A stretch of DNA of 64,000 nucleotides from Nocardioides potassii (GTDB taxonomy: Bacteria > Actinomycetota > Actinomycetes > Propionibacteriales > Nocardioidaceae): assembly GCF_021648885.1 (NCBI RefSeq), contig NZ_JAKJHZ010000009.1:248001-312000 (forward strand). The letters run 5' to 3'. Under the pieces are notes generated by a model. The model did no database searches. It saw nothing but the letters and a program-made list of their open reading frames with translations, and was not told where the DNA came from. A program made the position numbers and the translations under genes. Shown here piece by piece: positions 15,566-26,200 of this stretch; position 1 is the first letter of the stretch, and every line of letters starts with the position of its first letter.

Positions 15566-18067
15566 TTAGTCAGGCGTGCGCCGAGAACGCCAATCAGCGA
15601 GGGCACGCAACCGGGCCCCGCGACGCACGACCGGCTCCCCCGTCGTGGCCTCGTCGTCGGCGCCCGGGGCACGCGTGTCCGCCTCCCGCGTCGTCCGCGC
15701 CGGGCGCAGCGAGCGGAGGCTGACCGCGGCGCGGAGCCGCTGCCACCGCCCGACCTCCTGCGACATCGCTCGGCGCTCGGCGTCGACCGACTCCCAGTAC
15801 GTCGCCGCGGCGGCCTCGGCGGGCACGCTCGGGCCGAAGACGAAGCTGTCGGCGCGGCGGGCCAGCACGGCGGCCTGGCCGGACACGATGCCGACGGACT
15901 GCTCGCGGCGGGTGACCGTCGGCCCCAGTGGCACCGGCTGGCCCAGGTCGCGCGCGTGGTCGACCAGCTCGCGCCACGCCCCGACGAACCGGGCGGACAT
16001 CGAGTCGGCGCGACGCCTGCGGAGGCGGCGCCAGGCCTTGAAGGCGACGATCGCTCCCAGCACGAGCGCGACGAGGAGGAGCGGGCCACCGACGTAGGTC
16101 ACCACCACGCCGACCCACGACGGGAGGCTGGCCACGAGGCCCTCGTCCTCCGCGGCGTCCTTGCGCGAGGCCTTGCGCTCCTTGAGGTCGGCGTCGCTCT
16201 GCTCGCCGGCGTCCGACGGCGGCGGGATGGGGTTGGGCGGCGGGATCACGGTGCCCGACATCGGGGTGTTGGTCTCCGGCACCTGGTCGGCCGGGGGCGT
16301 CAGCGACATGAACGCCTCGGTCGGCAGCGTGCGCCAGGACCCGTCGGCGGCGCGCAGCTCGACCCACGCCGACACGTCGGCGCCGGTCACCACGCCGCTC
16401 GCGGGCACGACCGCGCCCAGGACGACCCGCGCCGGTACGCCGATCTGGTTGGCGATCAGCGCCATCGTGGCGGCGTACTGCTCGTCGTTGCCGACGATCT
16501 GCGGGGCGTTGACGAACTCGTCGGACAGCCGCCACACGCTGTGGCCGGCGACGTAGATCTTCTGCGTGCGCCCGACGCCGTCGGAGTACTTGCCCTGCGA
16601 GCGCAGGTGCTCGGCAGCGGCCAGGACCCGGTCCATCGGGTCCGTCCCGGCGTCCTCGGTCCACTTGTCGGCCGGCGCCTGGATGAAGGACGCGCTCGGC
16701 GGGAGCGAGGTGACCTCGGCCGAGCCCACCGTCTCGGGAGTCAGCTCGTCGTCGGGCTGGACCTCGGTGAACGTGTAGCGGTCACCGGGCTGCAGGCCGG
16801 TGGGGACCACGGCCGTCGAGGTGGCGAGGTTGTAACGGAAGACCTCGGCCTTCGTGCGGGCGTCGCCGGTGTCGAAGGTCATCGACTGCAAAGAGCCGAT
16901 GGTCGGCAGCCACACCCCCGACCAGCCCTCGCCGAGGGTGATCGTCACCTCGGTCGGGTCGGCGGCGCCGTCCGCGGGGTCGGGGACCGGGTTGTCGATG
17001 GTGGAGGAGACCCGCTGGAACGAGTCGTCGGCCGGGCCCGGGAGGGCGTTGTCGCTGGCCCCCCACACCATGCCGTCGTAGCGGTCCATCGTCGCGAAGC
17101 GGACCCGAGTGCCCTCCGGCAGCTCACCGTCGACCTCGAGCAGCGTCTTGTCGTAGACGTTGGCCCCGGTGCTCGTTCCCTTGGGGTTGACGTACTTGCG
17201 GAAGCCGGCGAGCGGCGAGGGGTACTTGCCGATGTCGAAGGGCGGCTCGACCCAGTTGCGGGCCACGGCACGGTCGGCGTCCCGGCCGGCGAGCACGGCG
17301 CTGAGCGGGAAGGCGACTGCGGCGGCCAGGGCGATCATCACCACGGCCCCGACACCACGGACGTAGGACGTCGTCCCGCCCTGGACGGAGGCGCTCGCGC
17401 GACGCGCGCGGACCGCCAGCCAGGCGAGGGCGAGACCGGCGAAGACGGAGCCCTGGAGCAGCAGGGACTCCGGGTGCCGTACGCCGAGAAGGATCGCGCC
17501 CGACAGGACGAGGGTCATCCCGACGACGGGGAGCACGGCGGCCAGCCACGCACGCCGTACGGGCAGGTGTGCCAGCCCGAGGCCGACGAGCCCCGCGAGC
17601 ATCCCGGCCAGCCACGGCAGGACCAGCAGGGGTCCGTCACCGTCGACCGGCGGCAGGGTGGTCAGCAGGTCCTTCCAGCCGAAGACGGCCTGGTCGGCCA
17701 CGCTGGCGATCGTCGAGGCACCGGGGAACAGCGCGCTGTCCCCGAGCGAGCGCAGGCACAGCGGTCCTCCCAGCAGGAAGAACAGCACCACGCAGATGAC
17801 CACCGCCGAGATGATCGGCCACCCGGCGGCCCGCGTGAGGTGGGTGACGACCACCGCGACCACGGCGCCGAGCATGCCGACGACGAGGTAGGTGGAGCCG
17901 GTGAACGAGGAGCCGAGGGCGCTCAGCGCGACGAGCGCGAGGGCCAGGGTGAAGGCGATGTCGACCCACGAGTGCCGGTCGGGGAGCAGGGCGTGCGACC
18001 GCACGCGCGTGCGGGTGCCGGTGCTCGACGAGGTCCGCACCCGCCGTCCAGCGGGAGCCTCGCTCAT
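15566..18067 (-). CDS. Transglutaminase-like (TgpA/DUF3488-type) membrane protein lacking the catalytic triad
   Basis: This 833-residue protein has a cluster of six or seven N-terminal membrane segments (about 30-260), a long extracytoplasmic region, a transglutaminase-fold domain (about 500-590), a Pro-rich stretch, one more membrane helix ('[18 protein letters not shown]', about 660) and an Arg-rich cytoplasmic tail. In active TgpA-type enzymes the domain reads GxCxxF, HAWVE and DPT. Here these positions are Asp528 (GNDEQYA), Ser566 (SAWVE) and Leu581 (TLPTEA), so Cys, His and Asp are all missing although the fold motifs '[10 protein letters not shown]' and 'AWVEL' remain. It probably has a structural or binding role. 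Its start overlaps the DUF58 stop by 4 bases. Confidence 0.82.
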   Translation of the reverse strand: MSEAPAGRRVRTSSSTGTRTRVRSHALLPDRHSWVDIAFTLALALVALSALGSSFTGSTYLVVGMLGAVVAVVVTHLTRAAGWPIISAVVICVVLFFLLGGPLCLRSLGDSALFPGASTIASVADQAVFGWKDLLTTLPPVDGDGPLLVLPWLAGMLAGLVGLGLAHLPVRRAWLAAVLPVVGMTLVLSGAILLGVRHPESLLLQGSVFAGLALAWLAVRARRASASVQGGTTSYVRGVGAVVMIALAAAVAFPLSAVLAGRDADRAVARNWVEPPFDIGKYPSPLAGFRKYVNPKGTSTGANVYDKTLLEVDGELPEGTRVRFATMDRYDGMVWGASDNALPGPADDSFQRVSSTIDNPVPDPADGAADPTEVTITLGEGWSGVWLPTIGSLQSMTFDTGDARTKAEVFRYNLATSTAVVPTGLQPGDRYTFTEVQPDDELTPETVGSAEVTSLPPSASFIQAPADKWTEDAGTDPMDRVLAAAEHLRSQGKYSDGVGRTQKIYVAGHSVWRLSDEFVNAPQIVGNDEQYAATMALIANQIGVPARVVLGAVVPASGVVTGADVSAWVELRAADGSWRTLPTEAFMSLTPPADQVPETNTPMSGTVIPPPNPIPPPSDAGEQSDADLKERKASRKDAAEDEGLVASLPSWVGVVVTYVGGPLLLVALVLGAIVAFKAWRRLRRRRADSMSARFVGAWRELVDHARDLGQPVPLGPTVTRREQSVGIVSGQAAVLARRADSFVFGPSVPAEAAAATYWESVDAERRAMSQEVGRWQRLRAAVSLRSLRPARTTREADTRAPGADDEATTGEPVVRRGARLRALADWRSRRTPD

Positions 18068-19251
18068 CGGACGCTCCAGCGCAGCAGACCACCGAGGTCT
18101 TCCTTGGTGGCGAGGTGCAGGACCGGGAGGCCACCGGTCTCGGTGACCCGGCTCGTCCCGTCGGGGTCGACGACGATCCCGAACCGGCGCACCTCGGGCG
18201 GGAAGGCTGCCGCCGCACGCAGCAGGTCGCGGAACCCCGTGTCGGTACCGCCGACGAAGAACGCGAGGCTGGTGTCGCGGGCCAGGGTGCTCGCCTGGCG
18301 GCCGGACTCCACGATGCCGCGCTGTCCGAAGTCGGCGCGGCACACAGCGTCGAGCGCCAGGTGGCCGTCGGAGCCCGAGGCCCCGGCCGACGCGTGGGCA
18401 CCGCAGACGAAGGACACGTCGAACTCGTCGAGGACGGCCCGCACCGCGATCGACGCCGCGACCGCCATCGCGGTCTCGAAGTCCTCGGGGTCCGACCACG
18501 AGCCCAGTCGGTCGTCCACCACGATCGTCGCATGGCTGCGACGGGTGTCGAGGTACTGCCGCACCAGCAGCGCGGACTCGCCGGTGGAGGCCATCACCTT
18601 GGCCGAGGAGCGCCAGTGGATGTGCCGCAGGTCGTCGCCGGGGACGTACTCGCGGAGGGCGTGGAAGGCCAGGTCGCTCTGGCTGACGGCGTCGGTCGAC
18701 ACGCCCTCGAGGTCGCGCAGCAGGCCGGCGCCGAGCGACTCCATCGGCACCAGGTGGGGCCGCACCAGCACCTCGCGCACGGGCGTCCACACGACGTCGC
18801 GGGAGAAGATCCCGATCGGGTCGCCGCGGCGGGTCATCGCCGGGCCGACCGCGATCACCCCGCGGCGCTCGGTGCGGATGGCGAACGACTCCTCGTGGGC
18901 GGCGCCGGGTGCGAGCGAGGAGATGCCGTAGCGGTGGATCGCCGACCCCACCGGCACCTCGAGCGTGGTGGGCACCAGTCGCGAGGACGCACGGTTCACG
19001 ACGAGCACGCCGGCGGCCACCGACTCCCCCGCCGCGACCCGCTCGGGCTGGAGCCGGAGGTCGACCGACACCGACGTGCGGCCCAGCAGGAACGGCACCG
19101 CGAGCACGAGCAGGGCCAGGCACGCGACCGACAGCACGGCGAGCTCGCGCCACTGCGCGAGCGCAGCGACGACGCCGGTGGCGATCCCGATCGCGAGGAC
19201 GAGCCAGCCGATCGGCTTGACGACCTCGAGTGCCTGGTGGACGCGCTTCAT
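18064..19251 (-). CDS. DUF58 domain protein
   Basis: The 395-residue protein has two N-terminal membrane helices (about 15-55), a beta-rich segment and the DUF58 signature 'GDDLRHIHWRSSAK' near residue 215. A von Willebrand A-like region follows ('SHATIVVDDRLGSW'). DUF58 proteins are nearly always encoded beside MoxR ATPases and are thought to act with them as VWA-type adaptors in complex assembly. The start at 19251 lies 8 bases from the MoxR stop and its own stop overlaps the next start, so the four genes form one operon. Confidence 0.88.
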   Translation of the reverse strand: MKRVHQALEVVKPIGWLVLAIGIATGVVAALAQWRELAVLSVACLALLVLAVPFLLGRTSVSVDLRLQPERVAAGESVAAGVLVVNRASSRLVPTTLEVPVGSAIHRYGISSLAPGAAHEESFAIRTERRGVIAVGPAMTRRGDPIGIFSRDVVWTPVREVLVRPHLVPMESLGAGLLRDLEGVSTDAVSQSDLAFHALREYVPGDDLRHIHWRSSAKVMASTGESALLVRQYLDTRRSHATIVVDDRLGSWSDPEDFETAMAVAASIAVRAVLDEFDVSFVCGAHASAGASGSDGHLALDAVCRADFGQRGIVESGRQASTLARDTSLAFFVGGTDTGFRDLLRAAAAFPPEVRRFGIVVDPDGTSRVTETGGLPVLHLATKEDLGGLLRWSVR

Positions 19252-19259
19252 CGGAGCTG

Positions 19260-20231
19260 TCAGGCCCCCACGCGGTCGGTCGGCGGCGCGACGGCGTCGA
19301 GCAGCCGCGAGATCACCGTCTGCACGTCGACCCCGCTGAACTGGGCCTCGGCGTCGAGCAGCAGGCGGTGCGAGAGCACCGGCTCGGCGAGGTCCTTGAT
19401 GTCGTCGGGCACGACGTGGTCGCGGCCGTCGGCGGCCGCCCATGTCTTGGCGACGCGGACGAAGGCCAGGCACCCGCGCGGCGAGAGCCCGAGCTTGACG
19501 TGCGGCTGGCGGCGCGACTCCTCCGCCAGCTCGGCGACGTAGCCCACCACGGCCGGGTCGACGTACACGTCGTCGGCGAGGCCGCTCATCTGCGCGATCG
19601 TCGCGGCCGTGATCACGGGCTGCACGAGGGCGGCGCGGTCGCGCACGGCGGCGTTGTTGAGCAGCTCGACCGTGGCCTGCCGGTCCGGGTAGCCGACCGA
19701 GGTCTTCATCAGGAAGCGGTCGAGCTGTGCCTCGGGCAGCCGGTAGGTGCCGGCCTGCTCGATCGGGTTCTGCGTGGCGATCACCAGGAACGGCTTGCCG
19801 ACCGGGTGCGCGACGCCGTCGACGGTGACACGACCCTCCTCCATCACCTCGAGCAGCGCCGACTGCGTCTTGGGAGAGGCGCGGTTGATCTCGTCCGCGA
19901 GCACGATGGTGTGGAAGATCGGTCCGGGGTGGAACTCGAACGTGCCCTTGTGCTGGTCGTAGACCGTGACCCCGGTGACGTCGGACGGCAGCAGGTCGGG
20001 GGTGAACTGCACGCGGGCGTGGCTGCCCTGCACGGTGTTGGCCAGCGCCCGGGCGAGCATGGTCTTGCCGGTCCCCGGGAAGTCCTCGAGCAGCACGTGG
20101 CCCTCGGAGAGCAGGCAGGTCAGCGCCAGTCGTACGACGTGTCGCTTGCCGAGGACCGCCCGCTCCATGTTGTCGGTGAGCTGGTCGAAGGTGGACTTGA
20201 ACCACTCGGCCTGTTCCTGGCTGATCGTCAT
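19260..20231 (-). CDS. MoxR-family AAA+ ATPase
   Basis: The 323-residue protein has the MoxR layout: Walker A 'DFPGTGKTMLARALA' (about residues 54-68), Walker B 'LADEINRA', sensor 1 'VIATQNPIEQAGTYRLPEAQLDRF' (in part), and the C-terminal AAA lid with 'SPRGCLAFVRVAKTWAA'. MoxR proteins act as chaperone-like ATPases that insert cofactors or assemble surface complexes with VWA/DUF58 partners. It lies 48 bases downstream of the giant FN3 protein gene and 8 bases upstream of the DUF58 gene. That context suggests maturation or export of the surface protein. Confidence 0.93.
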   Translation of the reverse strand: MTISQEQAEWFKSTFDQLTDNMERAVLGKRHVVRLALTCLLSEGHVLLEDFPGTGKTMLARALANTVQGSHARVQFTPDLLPSDVTGVTVYDQHKGTFEFHPGPIFHTIVLADEINRASPKTQSALLEVMEEGRVTVDGVAHPVGKPFLVIATQNPIEQAGTYRLPEAQLDRFLMKTSVGYPDRQATVELLNNAAVRDRAALVQPVITAATIAQMSGLADDVYVDPAVVGYVAELAEESRRQPHVKLGLSPRGCLAFVRVAKTWAAADGRDHVVPDDIKDLAEPVLSHRLLLDAEAQFSGVDVQTVISRLLDAVAPPTDRVGA

Positions 20232-20279
20232 GTCACGTGTCCTGTCGGGGAGGGGCGGGAGGAAGGGGCTGTTGCCGGG

Positions 20280-23200
20280 TCACGGCGGCCAGGCGATCGA
20301 GGTGGACACCTGTTGTCGCCACCCGTTCTTGCCCGTGCACGTGACGGTGACCGTGCCGCCGCCGTAGTACCAGTCCGTCTCCTGGTCCGCGGACGGCGCG
20401 TTGTGGTCGATCGACTGGCCGAACCAACGGCCGGGCGCGTCCGGGCTGGACACCGAGCAGGAGAAGTCGTTGAGGAACCCGTCGGCCCGGTAGTGGACGT
20501 AGCCGCAGCTCGCGCTCTCGCAGAGCGGCATGAAGGCGCTCTGCTTGCAGTTGTTGTTGGGGTCGGAGTCGCCGTCCGAGCACAGCCTGCCGCGCGACAC
20601 CGCCAGGGTCGGCGGCGGCGGGTCGCCGCTCCGGTCGGTCCGACGCGAGCTGTCCGTGCCGCGGCCGCCCGGGTTGTTGTCCTGGAGGGTGACGTCGATC
20701 GTCGTGTTCTGCGCGTAGTCGGCCGTGGTGGTGCTGAAGGGCAGGCTGAACGCTCCGGTGCCGGGCAGGTCGACGACGCGCTGGCTCCCGTCGATGGTGA
20801 CGACGAGCTGGGCGGCGTTGCCGTTGCTGCTGCCGCTGACGGTCCAGGTCACGTCCTTGCCGTTGACGGTCGCGGGCGGGACGTCGTTGAGCATGCCGGT
20901 CAGGGGGCCGTAGGACTGGACGCTCTGCTGTCCGCTCAGCGTGCACCCGGCGGGCGCCTTCTCGTTGCACACCCGGAGCTGGACGGGGTAGGGGGCGTCG
21001 TTGTTCGGCGTCGGGACGCGGGTCACGAACGTCCCGGTCTGCTGGTTGAACGTCTTGACGACCGAGTTGTTGACCAGGATCTCGACCTTGCTGGTGGTGC
21101 CGCGCGAGTCCGGCACGGTGTAGCGCAGCTGGATCTCCTGGTTGTTGCCGGTGGGGATCGCCTCGAAGGGACCCCACTGCGCAGGCCGACCCACGGACTC
21201 GATGGCAGTCCCGGTGCTCGGTTGCGAGCGGTTGCCGGGCTGGTTCGCCGCCGTCACGCGGTAGGTGTAGGTCTGTCCGTCGTAGGGGACACCCGAGTGC
21301 GTGCAGGTCAGCGACGCCGTCTTCTGGCAGCCGGGCACGGCGACCGGCGCCGCGTTGCCCACCGAGTAGGTGACCGTGTAGAGGGTGGGCCCCTCGCCCT
21401 CGGGCGAGACCGCCTGCCAGGCGATCCGCAGGTCCGTCTGGTTGGCCCCGGCCTCGAGGTCGGTGACGGTCGGCGCTGCCGGTGCGGGCGGTGTGCCCAG
21501 GGGCTGGAACTCGGCTGAGGACTTCGGCGCCGAGTACCCGACCTTGTTCTGCGCCTTGACGGTGAACACGTACTTCGTGTTGTTGTCGAGACCCGACGCG
21601 GGGAAGGTCAGCTGGTCACCGGTGACCGTCGCCTGGCCCCCCGACCACGAGATCGTGTAGTCGATGATCCGTTGACCGCTGACGGTGGGCTTGTCCCACG
21701 CGATCGTGATGACGCCGTCGCCGCGCGACCTCATCCGGATGTTCTGGACGCGACCGGGCGCGGTCTCGGCGCGCGCCTGGGTGGACAGCCCGCTGTACGC
21801 GCTCGGGCCGACGCGGTTCCACGCGCGCACCCGGAAGTTGTAGCTGCCCCCGTCGCTGAGCCTGCGGAAGACGCACTCGTTCGTCTCGCACTTCTGCGTG
21901 ACGCCCTTCCGCTCCTCCTTCACCTCGTAGTAGAGGATCGGCGCGCCGCCGTCGTCCTTCGGCGGCTGCCACGACATCTTGACGGCGCCGACCTCGTCGG
22001 AGTTCTGGTAGGGCCGCGGCTCGCCCGGCGGCGAGGGCACGCCCACCACCTGGAACTGGATCCGGGCCTCGGCCCGTCGCTCGGCGGGCGGGTCCGAGGC
22101 CGACACGTCGCTCACCACCAGCCGGAACTCCGCCTTCACGCCGCGGGCGTCCTTGGCCGCGGCCAGCGTCAGCCTGCTGCCGTCGGCGCTCGCGCGTACG
22201 CCGGAGTTCCCGACGCCCTGCACGGACACGATGGTCGGGTCGGGGTCGGAGACACCGGCCTGGAGGTAGGGGGCGACGTCGATGGTGCGGGTCTCGCCCG
22301 CCTCCATCGCGTCCACCGCGATGGGGTTCATCGTCGGGGGTGGCGCCTGCGCGAGCCGGAACCGCACCTGCTCGGTGTTGCTCTCCCCCGCTCGTACGTC
22401 GAGCACGGCCTCGCCGCCCCGGGTGGCGGTGTCGGCTGCCGTCACGGTGACCACGGAGCCCTCGGCCGAGCCGACGTCGACACCGTCGAGGGACGTGCTC
22501 CAGCCGGCCGAGTACTCGAGCCCGACCTCGTCGCGCGGGTCGGGGGTGAAGACCTTGCAGAAGGTGGCGATGTCGAGCTGGTAGCGCTGCCCCGCCGAGA
22601 TCGGAACGACGGACGAGGGGCACTCGAGCTCGGGCCGGTCGTCCCCGACCTGCACCGGGATCGACAGCAGCACCGTGGCGCCGTCGTCCGTCGTCGTGGT
22701 GTCCTCGTTGCCGGACGCGTCGGTGGCGGTCGTGACCTCGACGAGCACGGCGCCGGGACCGCGGAAGGTCTCGGGGGCGCTCAGGGTGAAGCCGCGGTTG
22801 CCGTCGGGACCGGCCGACAGGAGCTCGGGCGATGCCGACCACGACCGGCGTCCGGACGCGAGCCGTACGTCCTCCCCGTCCGGTGCGGACACGTAGTCGC
22901 TGAGCTTGCCGGTGACGGTCTCCCCCGGGTCGAGGGTGACGAGCGCGTCGTCGTTCACGGTGGGCAGGCCGGTGCCCGTGGGCGGGACGTAGACCGACGC
23001 GGTCGCCGACGCACCGTCGGCGTCCTCGACCACGAACGGCAGGACCTTCGGGGCCGGCCCGCGGTCGGCCCGCACGGACACGTCGTCGACGACCGTGGCG
23101 GACTCGTCCCCGCTCACCCCGGACACGACGAGGTCCTCGGCCGAGCCGTCGGGGTCGTAGGCACCCTCCAGGACGTCGACGACCACGCTGCCGCTGTCGC

Positions 23201-26200
23201 CGGCCCGGCCGAAGGCGTCGTAGACGACCGGCGGGTTGTTGAAGTCCGCCTCGGTGTCCAGCGTCATGGTCGCCCGCGACTCGCTCAGGCCGTTGGTGAC
23301 GCGGTAGACCAGGACCACGGGCGGCCCGTCGTCGGTCTTCGGCGCCGGGACCGTGACGAGGTTCGTCGTCGGGTCGAGCTTCGCACCCGCGGGGCCGTCG
23401 AGCAGCGAGACCTCGACGGAGTCGCCGGGAGCGACGAAGTCGTTGGCGAGCGGGTCGAAGGTCGCCGTACGCCCCGGGGCCACGGTGAGCCGGTCGTCGA
23501 CCGCCAGCGGGGGCTGGGGCTGCGTGGCCCGGACCACTGCCACCCGGACGGTCCCGGTGGCGAAGGCGCCCTGGGAGTCGACGACGGAGTAGGTGAACTC
23601 GTCGGTGCCGACGGTGCGGGGGTAGGCCTCGTACTGCAGGAAGTTGCCGCCGAAGTCCACGATGCGGCCCAGGCGGGGCGCGGAGGTGATGCCGGTGACG
23701 GTGACCGGGTCCCCGTTGCGGTCCACCCCGGTGCTGGGCGCGCGGATCTTCACCATGTCGGCGGAGGTGACGCGACTCTCGAGGACCGGCGGCTCGGGGG
23801 GGTCGTTGGGCTCGCTGGCGGGCACCACGGTCACCCGGAGGATCCCGTTGGCCTTCTTGCCCTCGAGGTTCTGCGCGACGTAGGTGACCTCGTAGGTGTC
23901 GCGCTCCTTCAGCTTCTCCGGCGCGACGTAGCGCACGACGCGGCCGGAGACGAACGCCCGGCCCTTGTCGCCGGTCACGTCGACGGGGGCGACGACCTCG
24001 AGCTCGCCGGGGGTTTCGCTGTCGACGAGGTCGCTGACCAGGGTCAGCCGGTCGCCCGCGGGCGACACGTCGTTGTCGAGCACCGGCACGCTGACCGCGG
24101 CACCGGCACGCACGACCACGCGGTCGCCGGCCGTGATCGGCGTGTTGTCCGCCGGTGCGGGGCGCTGGGTGACCACGACCTCGCCGCGGACGCCGGAGCT
24201 CGTGCCGTTGCTGATCGTGTAGGACACGGTCTGGGTGACGGGGAGCAGGTCGGGCTGCACCGAGGAGATCCGCAGCCACCGGCCGTCGATGATGGCGACG
24301 TCGAGCTGCCCCGCGCGGTCACCCGCCGCGCGCTGGACGGTGAGGAGGCCGCCGGCCGGGTCGAGGTCGTTGGCCAGCACGTCGACGATGCCGGGCGTCT
24401 GGCCGTAGACGGTGAGCGTGTCCGGCATCGCGATGGGGTCGTCGGCGCTCTTGGGACGCGGCTTGACGTCGACGCGGATCGTGCCCTCGTCCAGCGCGGC
24501 GTTGCCGTAGCCCGCGTCGTAGTTGAGGAAGTAGGTGCCGGCCCGGTCCCCGGTGAAGGTGAGCTGGCCGGTGTCGAGGTCGGTGACGACGGTGGCGCCC
24601 GGCTGCTGCGGCACCTTGGCGCCGAGGCTGAGCTCGGCGTTGGGGGTGTCCGGGTCGGAGCCGGGCAGGTCGTTGAGGAGCGGCCGGATCTTGATCGGCT
24701 TGCCGACCTCGCCGCGTACGACGTCGGGCTCGGCACTCGGCGGGAACGAGTTCTGGTCCTTCGGCGCCTGCACCTGGAAGGACAGCGACTTCTTCACCGG
24801 CGCCGAACGGCCGTCGGTGACGGCGAAGTCGACCCGGACGGTCTGCGGGCCGTCGGTCGGCGAGGTGGGGGCGTTGAAGCGGATGCGGCCGTCGGACGTC
24901 GTACGCGCGACGGCCGCGGTCTCCTCGCCCCCGACCGCCTTGGCCGAGTCGAGCAGCAGCGTGTCCCCGTCGGCGTCGTCGCGCCAGTCGGCGAGGACGG
25001 GGACCGCGAGCGCACCGCCGTGCGGCACCCGGTAGACCGGCTTGCGGTAGCCGTTGCGCAGCTCCGGCGGCTCGTTCTCGGCATCCTCGCGGATGTCGAC
25101 GGTGACGGCCGCGCGTGCCGACAGTCCGCTGCGGCCGTCGTCGATCGAGTAGTCGAACGTCGTCGGCCTGGCCTTCTCCGGCACCTGGAGGACCAGCGTC
25201 TGGCCGTCGGGGCTGATCTCGACGCGGGCGCCTCCCGTGGGCTGGCCGACGTCGACGATGCTGAGCAGCCGCCCCTCGGGCGCCGCGTCGTTGTCGAGGG
25301 GGTGCAGCACGGTCGTCCGCCCGGGGCGTACGCCGTAGGAGTCCGGCTTCGCGGTCGGCGGACGACGGTCGGCCTGCGAGGGGTTCTCGTTGTCCTTCTC
25401 GTCGTCCTCGCTCTGCTTCTTGGAGGTGAACGCGTCCCAGTTGTCGATCTCGATCGGGGAGTCCTGCTCGACGTCCCACACGTTGCCGCTGCTGGCGTCG
25501 TTGAGGACGATCTCGCCGCGGTTGACCCGGAACGCCAGGGTGCTGGCGTTGCCGCCGAGGTCGGACTCGACCACCGGCAGCGACCCGCACTGGCGCGCCA
25601 CGGCGCCGAGGCCGCCCGACCACGCGCCGAAGACACAGGGACCGAGCCGCACCGGCCGCACCGCGTCGCCGGAGTAGGTCGAGGTGATCGTCGTGACGTC
25701 GCCCGAGTCGAGGGCGACGCTGAGCAGGCGGTCGTCGGCGCCGACGAGGACCGCGTCGTGGTCCGGGCCGGACTGCTGGAGCAGGCTGCCGGGAGGCACC
25801 GAGGCCGTCGCGCCGTCGAGCACCCGCAGCACGCCGGAGTCGGAGTCGAGGGTGACCACCCGCTCCCCCACCGTCGTCACGTCGCTTACCTGGCCGGCAT
25901 CGCCGGGGAGGTCCGCGGTCGACGGCTTGCCGAGGTCCGGGCCCTTCGGCACGATGGTGGTGACCGTGCCGTCGGCGGCCGAGGTCACCACGACCGTGCC
26001 CCCGAGGCTGACGGCGAGCGAGGCGTCCTTGCCGGCCTCGGCGATCGCGTCCGACTGCACGTCGAGCGAGCTCATGAGCGGCTTGCCGAGCTCGGAGTCG
26101 TAGCGGACCGCCCACACCTCACCGGTCTCGGGATCGACGCTCGCGAGCGAGCCGCCGCCCATCCGGACCGAGGCGGCTGCCGGGACCGCCGCCGAACCGC

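Noticed and set aside
18064..20205. A single 713-residue MoxR-DUF58 fusion protein
   Set aside because: The first half of that frame is an out-of-frame reading of the MoxR gene. The true MoxR frame ends at 19260 and DUF58 starts separately at 19251.
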